A stretch of DNA of 64,000 nt from Halomonas sp. I5-271120 (GTDB lineage Bacteria; Pseudomonadota; Gammaproteobacteria; Pseudomonadales; Halomonadaceae): assembly GCF_030553075.1 (NCBI RefSeq), contig NZ_CP130701.1, positions 310,001 to 374,000 of the forward strand. The letters run 5' to 3'. Within the stretch, counting starts at the first letter, position 1. Each line of letters begins with the position of its first letter. The notes under the pieces are model-generated. The model had not been told where the DNA came from and made no database searches. It saw only the letters and a list, made by a program, of their open reading frames with translations. Positions 1 through 9,772 of the stretch are shown here, in pieces. Both the position numbers and the translations under genes were made by a program.

Positions 1-876
1 GCCAAACTTGACCGCGCTGTAATCGAGGCAGGCCACGTTGGGCGCCGGCAATGCCGGAATGCCCTCGCACCAATAGTGGCCAATAAACAGCGGCGGCTCG
101 TCGGGTCCGTAGTAGCTCAGTCGGGCACGTTCGCTCGCGCTCAACGCTCGAAGCTCCAGGTCGCCGGGCAGGTTGTCCGGCTGAAAGACCACATCGCCGT
201 AGGTATGCGGGTCGCGGGCCCAGAAGTGAGTGCGAAAGCTGCGGCGCCGGAAACCGTCTCCTGAGTGAATCTCCAGGTTATCGGGCAGCACGAGGTGGCT
301 GCCACGGGTCAACCGGTCCATGATCGCAAAGGCCTTGGTGCCGTGCATCGCCGACTCGCGCAGGAAGGCTTCATCCATGCGTCCGTCCGGGTGGTCGAGG
401 CGAAAGGCGTCGATCAACGCCTGATCCCAGCAGGCGTGAACCACCCGCAGGCCGTCTCGCTCTAGAAACAGCGGAATCTGCATGAACCAGGCCAGGGTAT
501 CGTCCCACTCGTTCAGGTGATCGCTGTACTGCTCGAGGGTGTCCTTGATGATGCGGTTATGTCGCGGAGTATGGGCCCGCAGGAAGCCCCCTTCCGGGTC
601 ACGCCGGCAATACGCCAGGGCGTTGTATTCGTGATTGCCCATGACGATATGCGCCTCGCCGGCCTCGACCATGCGCCGGGCAATGGTCACCGCCAGGCGA
701 ATGCGCGGGCCGCGGTCGATCAGGTCGCCGAGGAAGATCACCCGCCGCCGCGGATGGCGATAGACCCCGCGCCGCCGGTGATAGCCGAGCTTCTCGAGCA
801 GTGCGGCCAGGGTGGCGCCACAGCCGTGCACATCGCCGATCAGGTCGTAGCCTTCGATGCCATCGCTCATGGTCAT
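1..876 (-). CDS. Metallophosphoesterase (calcineurin-like), 3' end outside window
   Basis: Reading the minus strand gives a calcineurin-like phosphoesterase with its metal-binding motifs in order: GDVHG near residue 12, GDLIDRGP near 50 and GNHE near 80, then a late GHYW His motif. These ligands bind the two metals of the PPP/ApaH-type fold, which hydrolyses phosphoesters or dinucleoside polyphosphates; the substrate cannot be told. The gene runs off the left edge, so the C-terminus is missing. Two ATGs (876 and 870) are possible; a GGGGGA five bases before the first favours 876. It begins one base after the nadK stop, so it is probably co-transcribed with nadK. Confidence 0.85.
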   Translation of the reverse strand, partial: MTMSDGIEGYDLIGDVHGCGATLAALLEKLGYHRRRGVYRHPRRRVIFLGDLIDRGPRIRLAVTIARRMVEAGEAHIVMGNHEYNALAYCRRDPEGGFLRAHTPRHNRIIKDTLEQYSDHLNEWDDTLAWFMQIPLFLERDGLRVVHACWDQALIDAFRLDHPDGRMDEAFLRESAMHGTKAFAIMDRLTRGSHLVLPDNLEIHSGDGFRRRSFRTHFWARDPHTYGDVVFQPDNLPGDLELRALSASERARLSYYGPDEPPLFIGHYWCEGIPALPAPNVACLDYSAVKFG

Positions 877-877
877 C

Positions 878-1759
878 TCAATCCCCCAGCCGGCTGCTCC
901 AGCCGAGCTTGCTGCGACAGACCTCGTAGAAGTTGTGGCCCAGGGGGTGCACCAGCTTCAAACGCTCGGGCTTCCTGCGTACATAGAGAATGTCGTCGGG
1001 TTTGGATACGACCCGAGTCTGACCATCGCAGCTGACGTGGGGATAGGCTTCGTTGGTCTCGCCGATATGAATGCGGATTTCAGAACTGGCATCCACAACG
1101 ATGGGACGGCTCGACAGGGTATGGGGAAACATCGGCACCAGGGTGATGGCTTCAATGCTGGGATGCACGATAGGACCACCGCCGGAGAGCGCGTAGGCGG
1201 TGGAGCCGGTAGGAGTGGCAATGATCAGTCCATCGCTGCGCTGGCTGTAGACGAACTGGCCGTCGATGAAGAGCTCGAACTCGATCATGCGCACCGCCTT
1301 ACCGGGATGCATAACTACGTCGTTGAGGGCTTCGGCGCTGCCGACCAGCGCATCATTGCGATAGACCTCGGCATCGAGCAGGAAGCGCTCTTCGATCATG
1401 AAGCGCCCGGCCAGTACCTCGCCGACCTTGTCCTCGAGCTCGCTCGGCGAGATGTCGGTCAGAAAGCCCAGCCGGCCACGGTTGACCCCGAGCACCGGCG
1501 TGCCGCTCTTGCACAGCGCTCGCGCCGCGCCCAGCAGGCTGCCATCACCTCCGATCACGATCACCAGATCACAGATTTCGCCCAGCATCCGCCGGCTGGC
1601 TTCCTGCTGGCCGTGATCCAACATCACGGTTGCAGTGCGATCCTCGAGAATGACGTGATAGCCGCCTTCATCGAGGAAGCGGATCAGTCGCCTGAGCGTA
1701 TCCACTACCTTGGCACTGCCCATGCGGCCGATCAGGCCAATGTTCTTGAAGGTTGTCAT
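878..1759 (-). CDS. nadK: NAD kinase
   Basis: ATP-dependent NAD kinase, which makes cytosolic NADP from NAD. The 293-residue length is typical. The GGDGS motif is at residues 70-74 in an alpha/beta N-terminal domain, and the C-terminal beta domain carries the NDVV and TPTGSTAYALSGGGP motifs that bind NAD and shape the active site. The stop lies one base from the start of the downstream phosphoesterase, suggesting a two-gene transcript. Nothing is missing from the family pattern. Confidence 0.97.
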   Translation of the reverse strand: MTTFKNIGLIGRMGSAKVVDTLRRLIRFLDEGGYHVILEDRTATVMLDHGQQEASRRMLGEICDLVIVIGGDGSLLGAARALCKSGTPVLGVNRGRLGFLTDISPSELEDKVGEVLAGRFMIEERFLLDAEVYRNDALVGSAEALNDVVMHPGKAVRMIEFELFIDGQFVYSQRSDGLIIATPTGSTAYALSGGGPIVHPSIEAITLVPMFPHTLSSRPIVVDASSEIRIHIGETNEAYPHVSCDGQTRVVSKPDDILYVRRKPERLKLVHPLGHNFYEVCRSKLGWSSRLGD

Positions 1760-1831
1760 GCGCGCTCCCGCCTCATCGAGCCGTCATTATGCGGACTCCC
1801 GCCGGGAGCGGCAAACCGCCAGGCAGCCCCC

Positions 1832-2710
1832 TCAAGCCAGCGGCGAGACCGGCAGGCGGCGACGGCGCACCCACCACTCGTTGATAGCGAGCGACGCCAC
1901 GAGGATGGCACCGCCCAGCGCCAGTCGGGATAGATCGGCATCCCGGTTCCAGAGCGCCAGGTTGACCAGAAGCCCCGCCGGCACCAGCGCATTGTTCATG
2001 ATGGCAAGCGCTCCCGCATCGACCCGGGTCGCTCCCTTGTTCCACAGGAAGTAGCCGAGCCCAGAGGCCACCAGGCCAAGCCACGCCAGCACGCCCCACT
2101 GAAGCCCAGAGGAAGGCAGCTTAGCGGGGTTGCCGAACAGCGCGAAGGCCACGACCACCAGCGCCAGTGCGCCCAGGTAGAACCAGCCGAAGATGCTGTA
2201 TTGGGGCACATCATCTTCCAGGCGCACGGCCAGATGACGGTAGGCCACCTGACCCAGCGCAAAGCACAGGTTGGCGCCCTGCACCACTAGGAAACCCAGC
2301 CAGAAACCGCTATCCACGCCCTGGTAGCGAATCACCGCCGCGCCGATCACGGCAAGCAATGCACTGAGCAGGTAGAATGGCGTGAACCGCCCGGCCAGGG
2401 CGTCGTCGATCAGCGTTACGTAGAGCGGCGTGAAGATGGTGAACAGCAGCACCTCCGGCACCGACAGCAGCAGAAACGACTGATAGAAGAAGATGTACAT
2501 CAGCCCCAACTGCACGGCGCCGATCGCCATCAGCGCCAGCTTGTGACGATTGGCCAGCAGCCGCGGCTTGAGAAACGGCAAGAACACCAGCGTGGCCAAC
2601 ACGATGCGCACCAGCACCGCGAAGTAGCTGTCGACCTGACCGGACAGGTAGGCGCCGATCAGCGAGAACGAAAACGCCCATAAGGCTGTGACGCCCACAA
2701 GATAGCTCAT
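1832..2710 (-). CDS. EamA-family drug/metabolite transporter
   Basis: A 292-residue, very hydrophobic protein with about ten membrane segments arranged as two EamA halves, the usual layout of the DMT superfamily (RhaT/RarD/YdcZ-like metabolite exporters). The first helix begins at the N-terminus (LVGVTALWAFSFSLIGAY), and the second half begins near residue 140. The C-terminus is basic (VRRRRLPV). The substrate cannot be predicted from sequence. It is transcribed divergently from the DUF6314-like gene, with only 25 bp between the starts. Confidence 0.88.
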   Translation of the reverse strand: MSYLVGVTALWAFSFSLIGAYLSGQVDSYFAVLVRIVLATLVFLPFLKPRLLANRHKLALMAIGAVQLGLMYIFFYQSFLLLSVPEVLLFTIFTPLYVTLIDDALAGRFTPFYLLSALLAVIGAAVIRYQGVDSGFWLGFLVVQGANLCFALGQVAYRHLAVRLEDDVPQYSIFGWFYLGALALVVVAFALFGNPAKLPSSGLQWGVLAWLGLVASGLGYFLWNKGATRVDAGALAIMNNALVPAGLLVNLALWNRDADLSRLALGGAILVASLAINEWWVRRRRLPVSPLA

Positions 2711-2735
2711 TGGTTAACTCCACAAGGAAATAAAG

Positions 2736-3209
2736 TTGACAAGCATTATACGCGTGCGCGCCCTGCTACCAACCATCAGTCGCCTGAAATTTTCCTCGCG
2801 TTCCGGCACTGCCTCGCAGTGCGAGTGGTCCGGCGAAGGATATGGCAGCGTCACGGTGAGCGAAGACGACCAGGTACGATGCTTCCATGTACGCTTCCAT
2901 GAGGAGGGCCACTTCGCGCTCGCAGGACAATCTCGGGAAGTCGCGTTTCGCAACGTCTATCGTTGGGAGCTGGAAGAGGACCGCTTGCGCCTCTTCCATG
3001 AGCGGCGCGGTCGAGAAGCGGCCGTCTGGCTGTTCGACCTGATCGAGGCCGAGGATGGCAGCGGGCTGGTGGCCGCCGCCCCTCACCTGTGCGGCGAGGA
3101 TCGCTACACGGCAAGACTAGCGGTCAATAGCGATGGCTTCGCGCTCGACTGGCGCATCCAAGGCCCGCGCAAGGACGAATCGATCGCCTACCGCTATTTC
3201 ATTCGCTGA
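2736..3209 (+). CDS. DUF6314-like protein
   Basis: A 157-residue soluble protein that I match by eye to the DUF6314 family: a central YRWEL...LRLFHERRG segment, then HLCGEDRY, and near the end DWRIQGPRKDE followed by an aromatic YRYF. The family has no established function. I accept the TTG start because AGGA lies seven bases before it; no in-frame ATG precedes the conserved part. It diverges from the EamA transporter. Confidence is good that this is a gene, moderate for the family. Confidence 0.7.
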   Translation: MTSIIRVRALLPTISRLKFSSRSGTASQCEWSGEGYGSVTVSEDDQVRCFHVRFHEEGHFALAGQSREVAFRNVYRWELEEDRLRLFHERRGREAAVWLFDLIEAEDGSGLVAAAPHLCGEDRYTARLAVNSDGFALDWRIQGPRKDESIAYRYFIR

Positions 3210-3329
3210 GCCCTTCTGCCAACGTCCTCGGCATTGATCAGGCGGCGGTGGGATCTCTCCTGCGCCCTGCCCTCACCGCCTGACCGGTTCTCTTGGCCGA
3301 CGCTCTTGGCCGGTTTTCTTATGATGGTC

Positions 3330-5012
3330 TTAGCGCCACTTGAGCGACTCCGAATGCGCCGGGTTATCGGCGTGGGAGTCGGCGCTCAGCACCTCACCGA
3401 CGCTCTGGGCCTGAGGGCTCGCCAAGTACTCCTCGAGCTTGGCCTCGGCCTCGTCGCCAAACAGGATCTCGCAGGCCTCTCTGAGCCCGGGGGCCTTGCG
3501 GATGTCTTCGGCACTGACCACCAGCGAGATCTTCGAGCGCCGGCGCAGGAAATCCTCGAGACGGGTAATCATCTCGCGGCGCTGTGCCTGTCGAATCTCG
3601 CAGCGCAGGTACTCGGTGCCTTCGATCAACACCTCGGCCTGACGCGGGTCTTCGCGGATTTCCTCGAGCATGTCCAATGCCTGAGCGCCGTAGCGCCGCC
3701 AAAGCCGTGTGCTCAGGGCCTCATGGTGATGAGGCGCCATGGCGTCCAGCCCCATCAGGCGCGCCTGATGGAAGAATTCCTTGCGCACCGCTCGTCCCGG
3801 CTCCCCATACCAGACGTAGTCTGCATAGGGCACCTCGACGCCCAGCTCCTTGACCGCCGCAACGATCTCGTCGCCGACGTTAAGGCAGTCGGTCAGCTTG
3901 CCGCCAAAGATGCTCAGGTGATGGGTAGCGGCGTCGGTATCGATGACGTGCTTGCGAGAGAGCTGCAGGAAGTCCCGATCGCCCCCCGAGCTCGCCTTGA
4001 CCGCCAACGGACGCACGCCGCAGCGGGTCGAAATGATGTCGTCCTGGGTCAGCGGCGCATTCAGCGTCAGTCGCTTGTTGATGTTGTCCAGCACGAAGCG
4101 GATGTCATCGTCGGTGACCTTCACCTCGGGGCTCTCTACCCGGGTGTCGGTGGTGCCGATACAGGTGCGCCGCCCCATGGGAATGACGAAGAATAGCCGG
4201 CCGTCATCGGCGAAGAAGGCCAGCACCCGCTGATGCTCGCTGAGCTGCGGCACGATCAGGTGAATGCCCTTGGAATAGACGTGCTGGTGCTCGGTGCGCT
4301 CGCCGCTCAGGGAGTTGTGCTGATCCACATAGGGCCCGGCGGCATTGACCACCACCTTGGCGCGAATCTCGAAGGTATCGCCGGTCATCACATTGCGGGC
4401 CTGGGTGATCCAGCGCTGCCCTTCCCGCTTGGCGCCCAGCGACTCGACATAGTTAGTGGCCGCACAGCCCCGGTCCATGGCACTGCGCACGAAGTTGAAG
4501 ACAAAGCGCGCATCATTGTCGTGCAGGTAGGCATCGGAGTATTCGAAGCCGCCCACGCTGCCAGCGATATCGACGATCGGCTCACGGGCCTTGATGCCCT
4601 CAGGCGACAGGTAGTGCGGGATCTTGGTGAAGCCATTACCGATGAACCAGTAGAGCCAGCTACCCGCCCACAGATAGCGCGGGTGGTAGCGGAAACCGCT
4701 GGCGATGGTAGTCAGGAATCGAATCTCCTTCACCGTCGACGGAAAGTGCTTGATCAGGTGGTTGCGACTCTTGCACAGCTTGCGGACCAGCGGAAAGTCA
4801 TGGCTCTCCATGTACTTGATGCCGCCCCACACCAGATTCGAGGAATGCATGCTGGTGCTGCTGGCAAAGTCGCCGCGATCAATCAGCGCCACCTTGACGC
4901 CCTTGCCCGCCAACGCCGCCGCCGAGGCCGCGCCATTGATGCCGCCCCCGATGACCAGGACATCGAAATCCTCTTGCTGCTGGCGGTCGAGATTGTGTTT
5001 GCGCAATTGCAT
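3330..5012 (-). CDS. glpD: FAD-dependent glycerol-3-phosphate dehydrogenase
   Basis: Membrane-associated flavoenzyme oxidising sn-glycerol-3-phosphate to dihydroxyacetone phosphate and passing electrons to quinone. The dinucleotide-binding GGGING motif is at residues 22-27, and the DAO-type catalytic domain is followed by the helical C-terminal domain of the larger GlpD proteins. With the ATG at 5012 the protein is 560 residues; upstream in-frame codons to 5147 lie in a repeat-rich leader and are unlikely to be coding. AAAGG lies about eight bases before the chosen ATG. It is the last gene of the glycerol cluster, and the C-terminal 20 residues are hydrophilic and variable-looking. Confidence 0.95.
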   Translation of the reverse strand: MQLRKHNLDRQQQEDFDVLVIGGGINGAASAAALAGKGVKVALIDRGDFASSTSMHSSNLVWGGIKYMESHDFPLVRKLCKSRNHLIKHFPSTVKEIRFLTTIASGFRYHPRYLWAGSWLYWFIGNGFTKIPHYLSPEGIKAREPIVDIAGSVGGFEYSDAYLHDNDARFVFNFVRSAMDRGCAATNYVESLGAKREGQRWITQARNVMTGDTFEIRAKVVVNAAGPYVDQHNSLSGERTEHQHVYSKGIHLIVPQLSEHQRVLAFFADDGRLFFVIPMGRRTCIGTTDTRVESPEVKVTDDDIRFVLDNINKRLTLNAPLTQDDIISTRCGVRPLAVKASSGGDRDFLQLSRKHVIDTDAATHHLSIFGGKLTDCLNVGDEIVAAVKELGVEVPYADYVWYGEPGRAVRKEFFHQARLMGLDAMAPHHHEALSTRLWRRYGAQALDMLEEIREDPRQAEVLIEGTEYLRCEIRQAQRREMITRLEDFLRRRSKISLVVSAEDIRKAPGLREACEILFGDEAEAKLEEYLASPQAQSVGEVLSADSHADNPAHSESLKWR

Positions 5013-5018
5013 GATGCC

Positions 5019-5095
5019 GTGCCTTTGTGAAGTGGCCTTTGTCTTTGTCGAGTAATCTTTGAGGAGTGGCCTTTGTGAAATGGACTTTATGAAAT
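5019..5095 (-). repeat. Degenerate ~14-bp direct repeats in the glpD leader
   Basis: On the mRNA strand the leader between glpK and glpD holds about five imperfect copies of a unit close to TTTCACAAAGGCCA, several containing a Shine-Dalgarno-like AAAGG. The last copy supplies the apparent glpD ribosome-binding site. One copy carries an extra CAAAGA. The function is unknown; copy slippage could change glpD translation. Confidence 0.7.
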
Positions 5096-5189
5096 GACTC
5101 GGCCAATAGGACGCGATGCAGACGCAAGAGCCCTCCCCTCGTAACAACCCTCCCTTTTTTAATAACGCGTCATAGCGAGCAACGCAGGC

Positions 5190-6698
5190 CTACTCCAGCG
5201 GCGTGTCCCAAGCCTTGGAGAGCGCCACCGCCCGATGCCAGCGCCGATAAAGGGCGGCGCGCTCCGCCTCAGGCATGCCCGGCTGATAGCACTGGGCAAG
5301 CTGCCACTTGGCGTCGATCTCGGCGCGATCCTTCCAGAAGCCGGTCGCCAGACCCGCGAGATAGGCGGCGCCAAGCGCCGTGGTCTCGGTGATCCGCGGC
5401 ACCTTGACCGGCACACCCAAGGTGTCGGCCTGGAACTGCATCAGGAAGGTGTTCACCGCCCCGCCGCCATCGGCGCGCAGCTCTTTGAGCGGAATGCCGG
5501 ACTCATCAACCATGATCTCGACGATGTCGCGCGTCTGGTAGGCAATGCTCTCGAGCACCGCCCGGGCGATATGCGCCTTGGTGGTGCCCCGCGTCACGCC
5601 AAGCAGCGTGCCGCGCGCATAAGGGTCCCAATGCGGCGCGCCAAGCCCGGTCAGAGCCGGCACGAAATAGACGTTGTCATTGCCTGACAGTGACAGCGCC
5701 ATGCGCTCGGTGTCTGCGGCATCATCGATGATATTGAGTTCATCACGCAGCCACTGCACCGCCGCGCCGGTGACGAAGATCGCCCCTTCCAGCGCGTATT
5801 CCACCGGTTCATCGCCGATGCCCCAGGCGATGGTCGAGAGCAACCCGTGCTGGCTTGCCACCGGCTGGGTGCCTGTGTTCATCAGCAGGAAGCTGCCGGT
5901 GCCATAGGTGTTCTTGGCCATGCCCTCGCCGTGGCAGGCCTCACCGAACAGCGCGGCCTGCTGATCCCCGGCGATACCGGCCACCGGCACGCGAGCACCG
6001 AAAAATGCCTCCGGGTCGGTCTCACCGAAGAGCGAAGACGATGATTTGACCTCGGGCAGGATGGCCGCCGGCACCTTGAGCAGGTCCAGCAGCTCCTCGT
6101 CCCATTCGAGGCTATGGATGTTGTACATCAGGGTGCGCGATGCGTTGGACACATCGGTTGCATGCACTCGCCCGCCGGTCAGCTTGTGGACCAGCCAGCT
6201 GTCGATGGTGCCAAAGGCGAGCTCGCCGCGCTCGGCGCGCTCACGCAGGCCGCTGACGTTGTCGAGCAGCCAGCGCACCTTGGTACCGGAAAAGTAGGGG
6301 TCGCAGACCAACCCGGTTTTGGCGCGGAAGGTGGCTTCGAGCCCCTCCTCGCGTAGCGTCTCGCAGATACCTGCCGCACGGCGGTCCTGCCAGACAATGG
6401 CGCGGTGAACCGGCTCGCCGGTCTCGCGGTCCCACAGCAGCGTGGTCTCGCGTTGGTTGGCGATGCCGATGCCGACGATTTGATCGGGAAGAATATCGGC
6501 GCGATTGAGCGCCTCCTGGACGACCTGATGCGTCACGCTCCAGATCATCTGTGCATCGTGCTCGACCCAGCCAGGCTTGGGATAGTACTGACGAAACTCC
6601 CGGTAGGCCCTGCCCCGGGCGATGCCGTCATGGTCGAAGACCAGCACCGTCGAGCCCGTGGTGCCCTGGTCGATGGCCAGGATATAACCCTTGTTCAT
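5190..6698 (-). CDS. glpK: Glycerol kinase
   Basis: FGGY-family kinase that phosphorylates glycerol to sn-glycerol-3-phosphate and so traps it in the cytoplasm. The N-terminal phosphate loop DQGTTGS starts at residue 10; [11 protein letters not shown] and the C-terminal ADGGGAVN adenosine-site motif are present. From the ATG at 6698 it is 502 residues, the same length as E. coli GlpK. GAGGTG five bases upstream fixes this start over a longer in-frame extension. It sits between the transporter genes and glpD, so uptake and first metabolic steps are expressed together. Confidence 0.97.
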   Translation of the reverse strand: MNKGYILAIDQGTTGSTVLVFDHDGIARGRAYREFRQYYPKPGWVEHDAQMIWSVTHQVVQEALNRADILPDQIVGIGIANQRETTLLWDRETGEPVHRAIVWQDRRAAGICETLREEGLEATFRAKTGLVCDPYFSGTKVRWLLDNVSGLRERAERGELAFGTIDSWLVHKLTGGRVHATDVSNASRTLMYNIHSLEWDEELLDLLKVPAAILPEVKSSSSLFGETDPEAFFGARVPVAGIAGDQQAALFGEACHGEGMAKNTYGTGSFLLMNTGTQPVASQHGLLSTIAWGIGDEPVEYALEGAIFVTGAAVQWLRDELNIIDDAADTERMALSLSGNDNVYFVPALTGLGAPHWDPYARGTLLGVTRGTTKAHIARAVLESIAYQTRDIVEIMVDESGIPLKELRADGGGAVNTFLMQFQADTLGVPVKVPRITETTALGAAYLAGLATGFWKDRAEIDAKWQLAQCYQPGMPEAERAALYRRWHRAVALSKAWDTPLE

Positions 6699-6770
6699 GC
6701 AATCACCTCGGCACCACCTCGCCCCGCGAACGGGACGAGGAAGCGTCATGCCGGTTGACGATAGTCCCTT

Positions 6771-6794
6771 GGGCGGCCGTTTTGCCGGCCGCCC
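6771..6794 (-). promoter_or_regulatory. Intercistronic hairpin between glpV and glpK
   Basis: A perfect 9-bp inverted repeat (GGGCGGCCG / CGGCCGCCC, six-base loop) directly after the glpV stop. There is no T-run, so it is unlikely to be an efficient intrinsic terminator. A 3' stabiliser for the binding-protein mRNA, as in other transporter operons, is the more likely role. Confidence 0.6.
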
Positions 6795-6809
6795 TCCGGC
6801 GATCAAGCC

Positions 6810-8537
6810 TTACTGCTGCCAGGACTGGATCAGTTCGTCGTAGGGGACGGTGGTGCCCTGAGGCATCTCGTTGTCGAGCTTGGCCTTGGGCGCACCGGGC
6901 TGGTTCAGCCAGTACTCCGGGTCACGCTCTTCGTTGAGCTTGGGTTCGAAGGTAGCGAACACCTTCGCACGAGCCAGTCGCGACATGATGTTGTCGAGAT
7001 CTCCGGCCAGGTTGTCCAGGGCTTCCTTGGGGGTGACATCGCCGCTGACCGCAGGGGCCAGGTTCTGCCACCACAGCGGAGCCATGCGCGGATAGTCAGG
7101 CACGTTGGTGCTCGACGGGGTCCACTTGGACTGATCCGGGCTGCGATAGAACTCCACCAGGCCACCCAGCTTGGGCGCCATCTCGGTCATCTCGTCGGAG
7201 AAGATGTCTGAGCGGCGAATTGGTGTCAGACCGGCCATCAGCTTCTCAAGTGACACCGTCTTGGAGGTGGTGAACTGCGCGTACAGCCAGGCTGCAGTGC
7301 GACGATCCTCGGGTGTGGAATCGAAGAAGGTCCAGGAGCCCACGTCCTGATAGCCAACCTTCATGCCTTCTTCCCAGTAAGGACCGGTCGGCGAAGGGGC
7401 CATGCGCCACTTGGGGTTGCCCTCGGCATCGGTGACCGGCACATCGGGGCTGGTCATGTCGGCGGTGAAGGCGGTGTACCAGAACATCTGCTGGGCGATC
7501 TGGCCCTGGGCAGGCACCGGGCCGGCCTCACCGAAGGTCATGCCCTGGGCTTCAGGCGGCGCATAGTCACGCAGCCAGTCGACCATCTTGGTGACGGCGA
7601 ACACCGAGGCCGGCGAATTGGTGGCACCGCCGCGGCTGACGCTGGCGCCTACCGGACGGCTGTCTTCGTCGACGCGGATACCCCAGTCATCTACCGGATT
7701 ACCGAAGGGCACGCCGGGGCTACCCATACCGGCCATCGACAGCCAGGAGTCATGGAAACGCCAGCCAAGTGACGGATCGCGACGCCCGTAGTCCATGTGG
7801 CCGTAGACCTTCTGGCCGTCGAGTTCACCTACATCATTGGTGAAGAACTCAGCGATGTCCTGATAGGCAGTCCAGTTGGTCGGCACGCCCAGATCATAGC
7901 CGTAGCGCTCGCGGAACTGTTTCTGCAGGTCTTCGCGCTGGAACCAGTCATAGCGGAACCAGTAGAGGTTGGCGAACTGCTGGTCGGGCAGCTGATAGAT
8001 ATCCCCATCCGGCCCAGTGGTGTACTGGATGCCGATGAAGTCTTCCAGGTCCAGAGTCGGCAGAGTGTAGTCGGCCCACTCATTTTTCATCGCTTTGGAC
8101 AGGTTGATGGTGGTGCCATAGCGAATATGGGTGCCGATGGAGTCCGAATCGTTGACGTAGCCATCGTAGATGTTGCGACCCGACTGCATCTGGGTCTGCA
8201 TGTTGTTGACGACGTCACCCTCGCCAATGATGTTGTGGGTGAGCTCGATGCCGGTCAGCTCTGTGAAGGCCTTGGACAGCACGTCGCGCTCATAGACGTG
8301 GGTGGTCAAGCCTTCGGAGACCACGTTGATCTCCATGCCACGGAAGGGTTCGGCGGCCTTGGCGAACCACTCGAGCTCGGCAGCCTGCTGCTCGCGGCTC
8401 AGCGTCGAGTGCTGGAAGTTCTCGTCGATCAGCCGGTCGATAACGGCCTGAGTGTCATGATTGTCGGCGTGCACTGAGCCGCTGGCCAGCATCACGCCAG
8501 CCGCCAGCACAGAGAGTCGCATTCTTGTCGGTATCAT
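6810..8537 (-). CDS. glpV: Glycerol ABC transporter periplasmic binding protein
   Basis: A 575-residue extracellular solute-binding protein with a cleavable signal peptide (basic MIPTRMRL, hydrophobic core, likely cut after SGSVHA near residue 24). It is longer than typical sugar-binding proteins, as expected for the glycerol-binding GlpV of the GlpSTPQV system described in Rhizobium leguminosarum. It should capture glycerol in the periplasm and deliver it to GlpPQ. The assignment to glycerol rests on the surrounding genes (DUF2160 protein, paired ATPases, glpK, glpD) more than on binding-site residues. Hairpins flank the gene on both sides. Confidence 0.9.
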   Translation of the reverse strand: MIPTRMRLSVLAAGVMLASGSVHADNHDTQAVIDRLIDENFQHSTLSREQQAAELEWFAKAAEPFRGMEINVVSEGLTTHVYERDVLSKAFTELTGIELTHNIIGEGDVVNNMQTQMQSGRNIYDGYVNDSDSIGTHIRYGTTINLSKAMKNEWADYTLPTLDLEDFIGIQYTTGPDGDIYQLPDQQFANLYWFRYDWFQREDLQKQFRERYGYDLGVPTNWTAYQDIAEFFTNDVGELDGQKVYGHMDYGRRDPSLGWRFHDSWLSMAGMGSPGVPFGNPVDDWGIRVDEDSRPVGASVSRGGATNSPASVFAVTKMVDWLRDYAPPEAQGMTFGEAGPVPAQGQIAQQMFWYTAFTADMTSPDVPVTDAEGNPKWRMAPSPTGPYWEEGMKVGYQDVGSWTFFDSTPEDRRTAAWLYAQFTTSKTVSLEKLMAGLTPIRRSDIFSDEMTEMAPKLGGLVEFYRSPDQSKWTPSSTNVPDYPRMAPLWWQNLAPAVSGDVTPKEALDNLAGDLDNIMSRLARAKVFATFEPKLNEERDPEYWLNQPGAPKAKLDNEMPQGTTVPYDELIQSWQQ

Positions 8538-8567
8538 AATGACCTCTTCTTATTGAAGTGCTTACTT

Positions 8568-8584
8568 GAAGGAGTGACTCCTTC
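8568..8584 (-). promoter_or_regulatory. Intercistronic hairpin before glpV
   Basis: A 7-bp perfect inverted repeat GAAGGAG-TGA-CTCCTTC lies in the gap between the DUF2160 gene and glpV. It has no poly-T tail. It may tune processing or expression of the binding-protein part of the transcript. Confidence 0.4.
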
Positions 8585-8592
8585 CACCCAGA

Positions 8593-8865
8593 TCACCCCC
8601 AACGGATCAGTACCAGCAACCACAGTACCGAACCCGCAAGGGCCCACCAGATACTCAGGGGCGTGAAGCCCACCACCATCAGATGCAGATAGGCGGCGGA
8701 CAACAGCCCGATAAAGAGACGATCACCGCGCGTGGTCGAGATCGGCAGAAAGCCCTTACGCTCGACCGTTGGCTGCACGACCTCCCAGACCGTCATGCCG
8801 GCGAGCATCGCCGCAATAACGGAAAAGAAGACAGTGGTCGGCAGCGTCCATACCATCCATTCCAT
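8593..8865 (-). CDS. glpU: DUF2160 small membrane protein of glycerol transporter (GlpU-like)
   Basis: A 90-residue inner-membrane protein with about three hydrophobic segments, starting MEWMVWTLPTT and containing VVQPTVERKGFLP and TTRGDRLFIGLL, which I recognise as DUF2160. This family is found next to glycerol ABC transporter genes and corresponds in position to glpU of Rhizobium; its biochemical role is not established. It lies between the permease and binding-protein genes on the same strand, so it is probably an accessory of the same transporter. Confidence 0.85.
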   Translation of the reverse strand: MEWMVWTLPTTVFFSVIAAMLAGMTVWEVVQPTVERKGFLPISTTRGDRLFIGLLSAAYLHLMVVGFTPLSIWWALAGSVLWLLVLIRWG

Positions 8866-8877
8866 GACGCGCCCTCC

Positions 8878-9771
<894 letters not shown>

Positions 9772-9772
9772 C

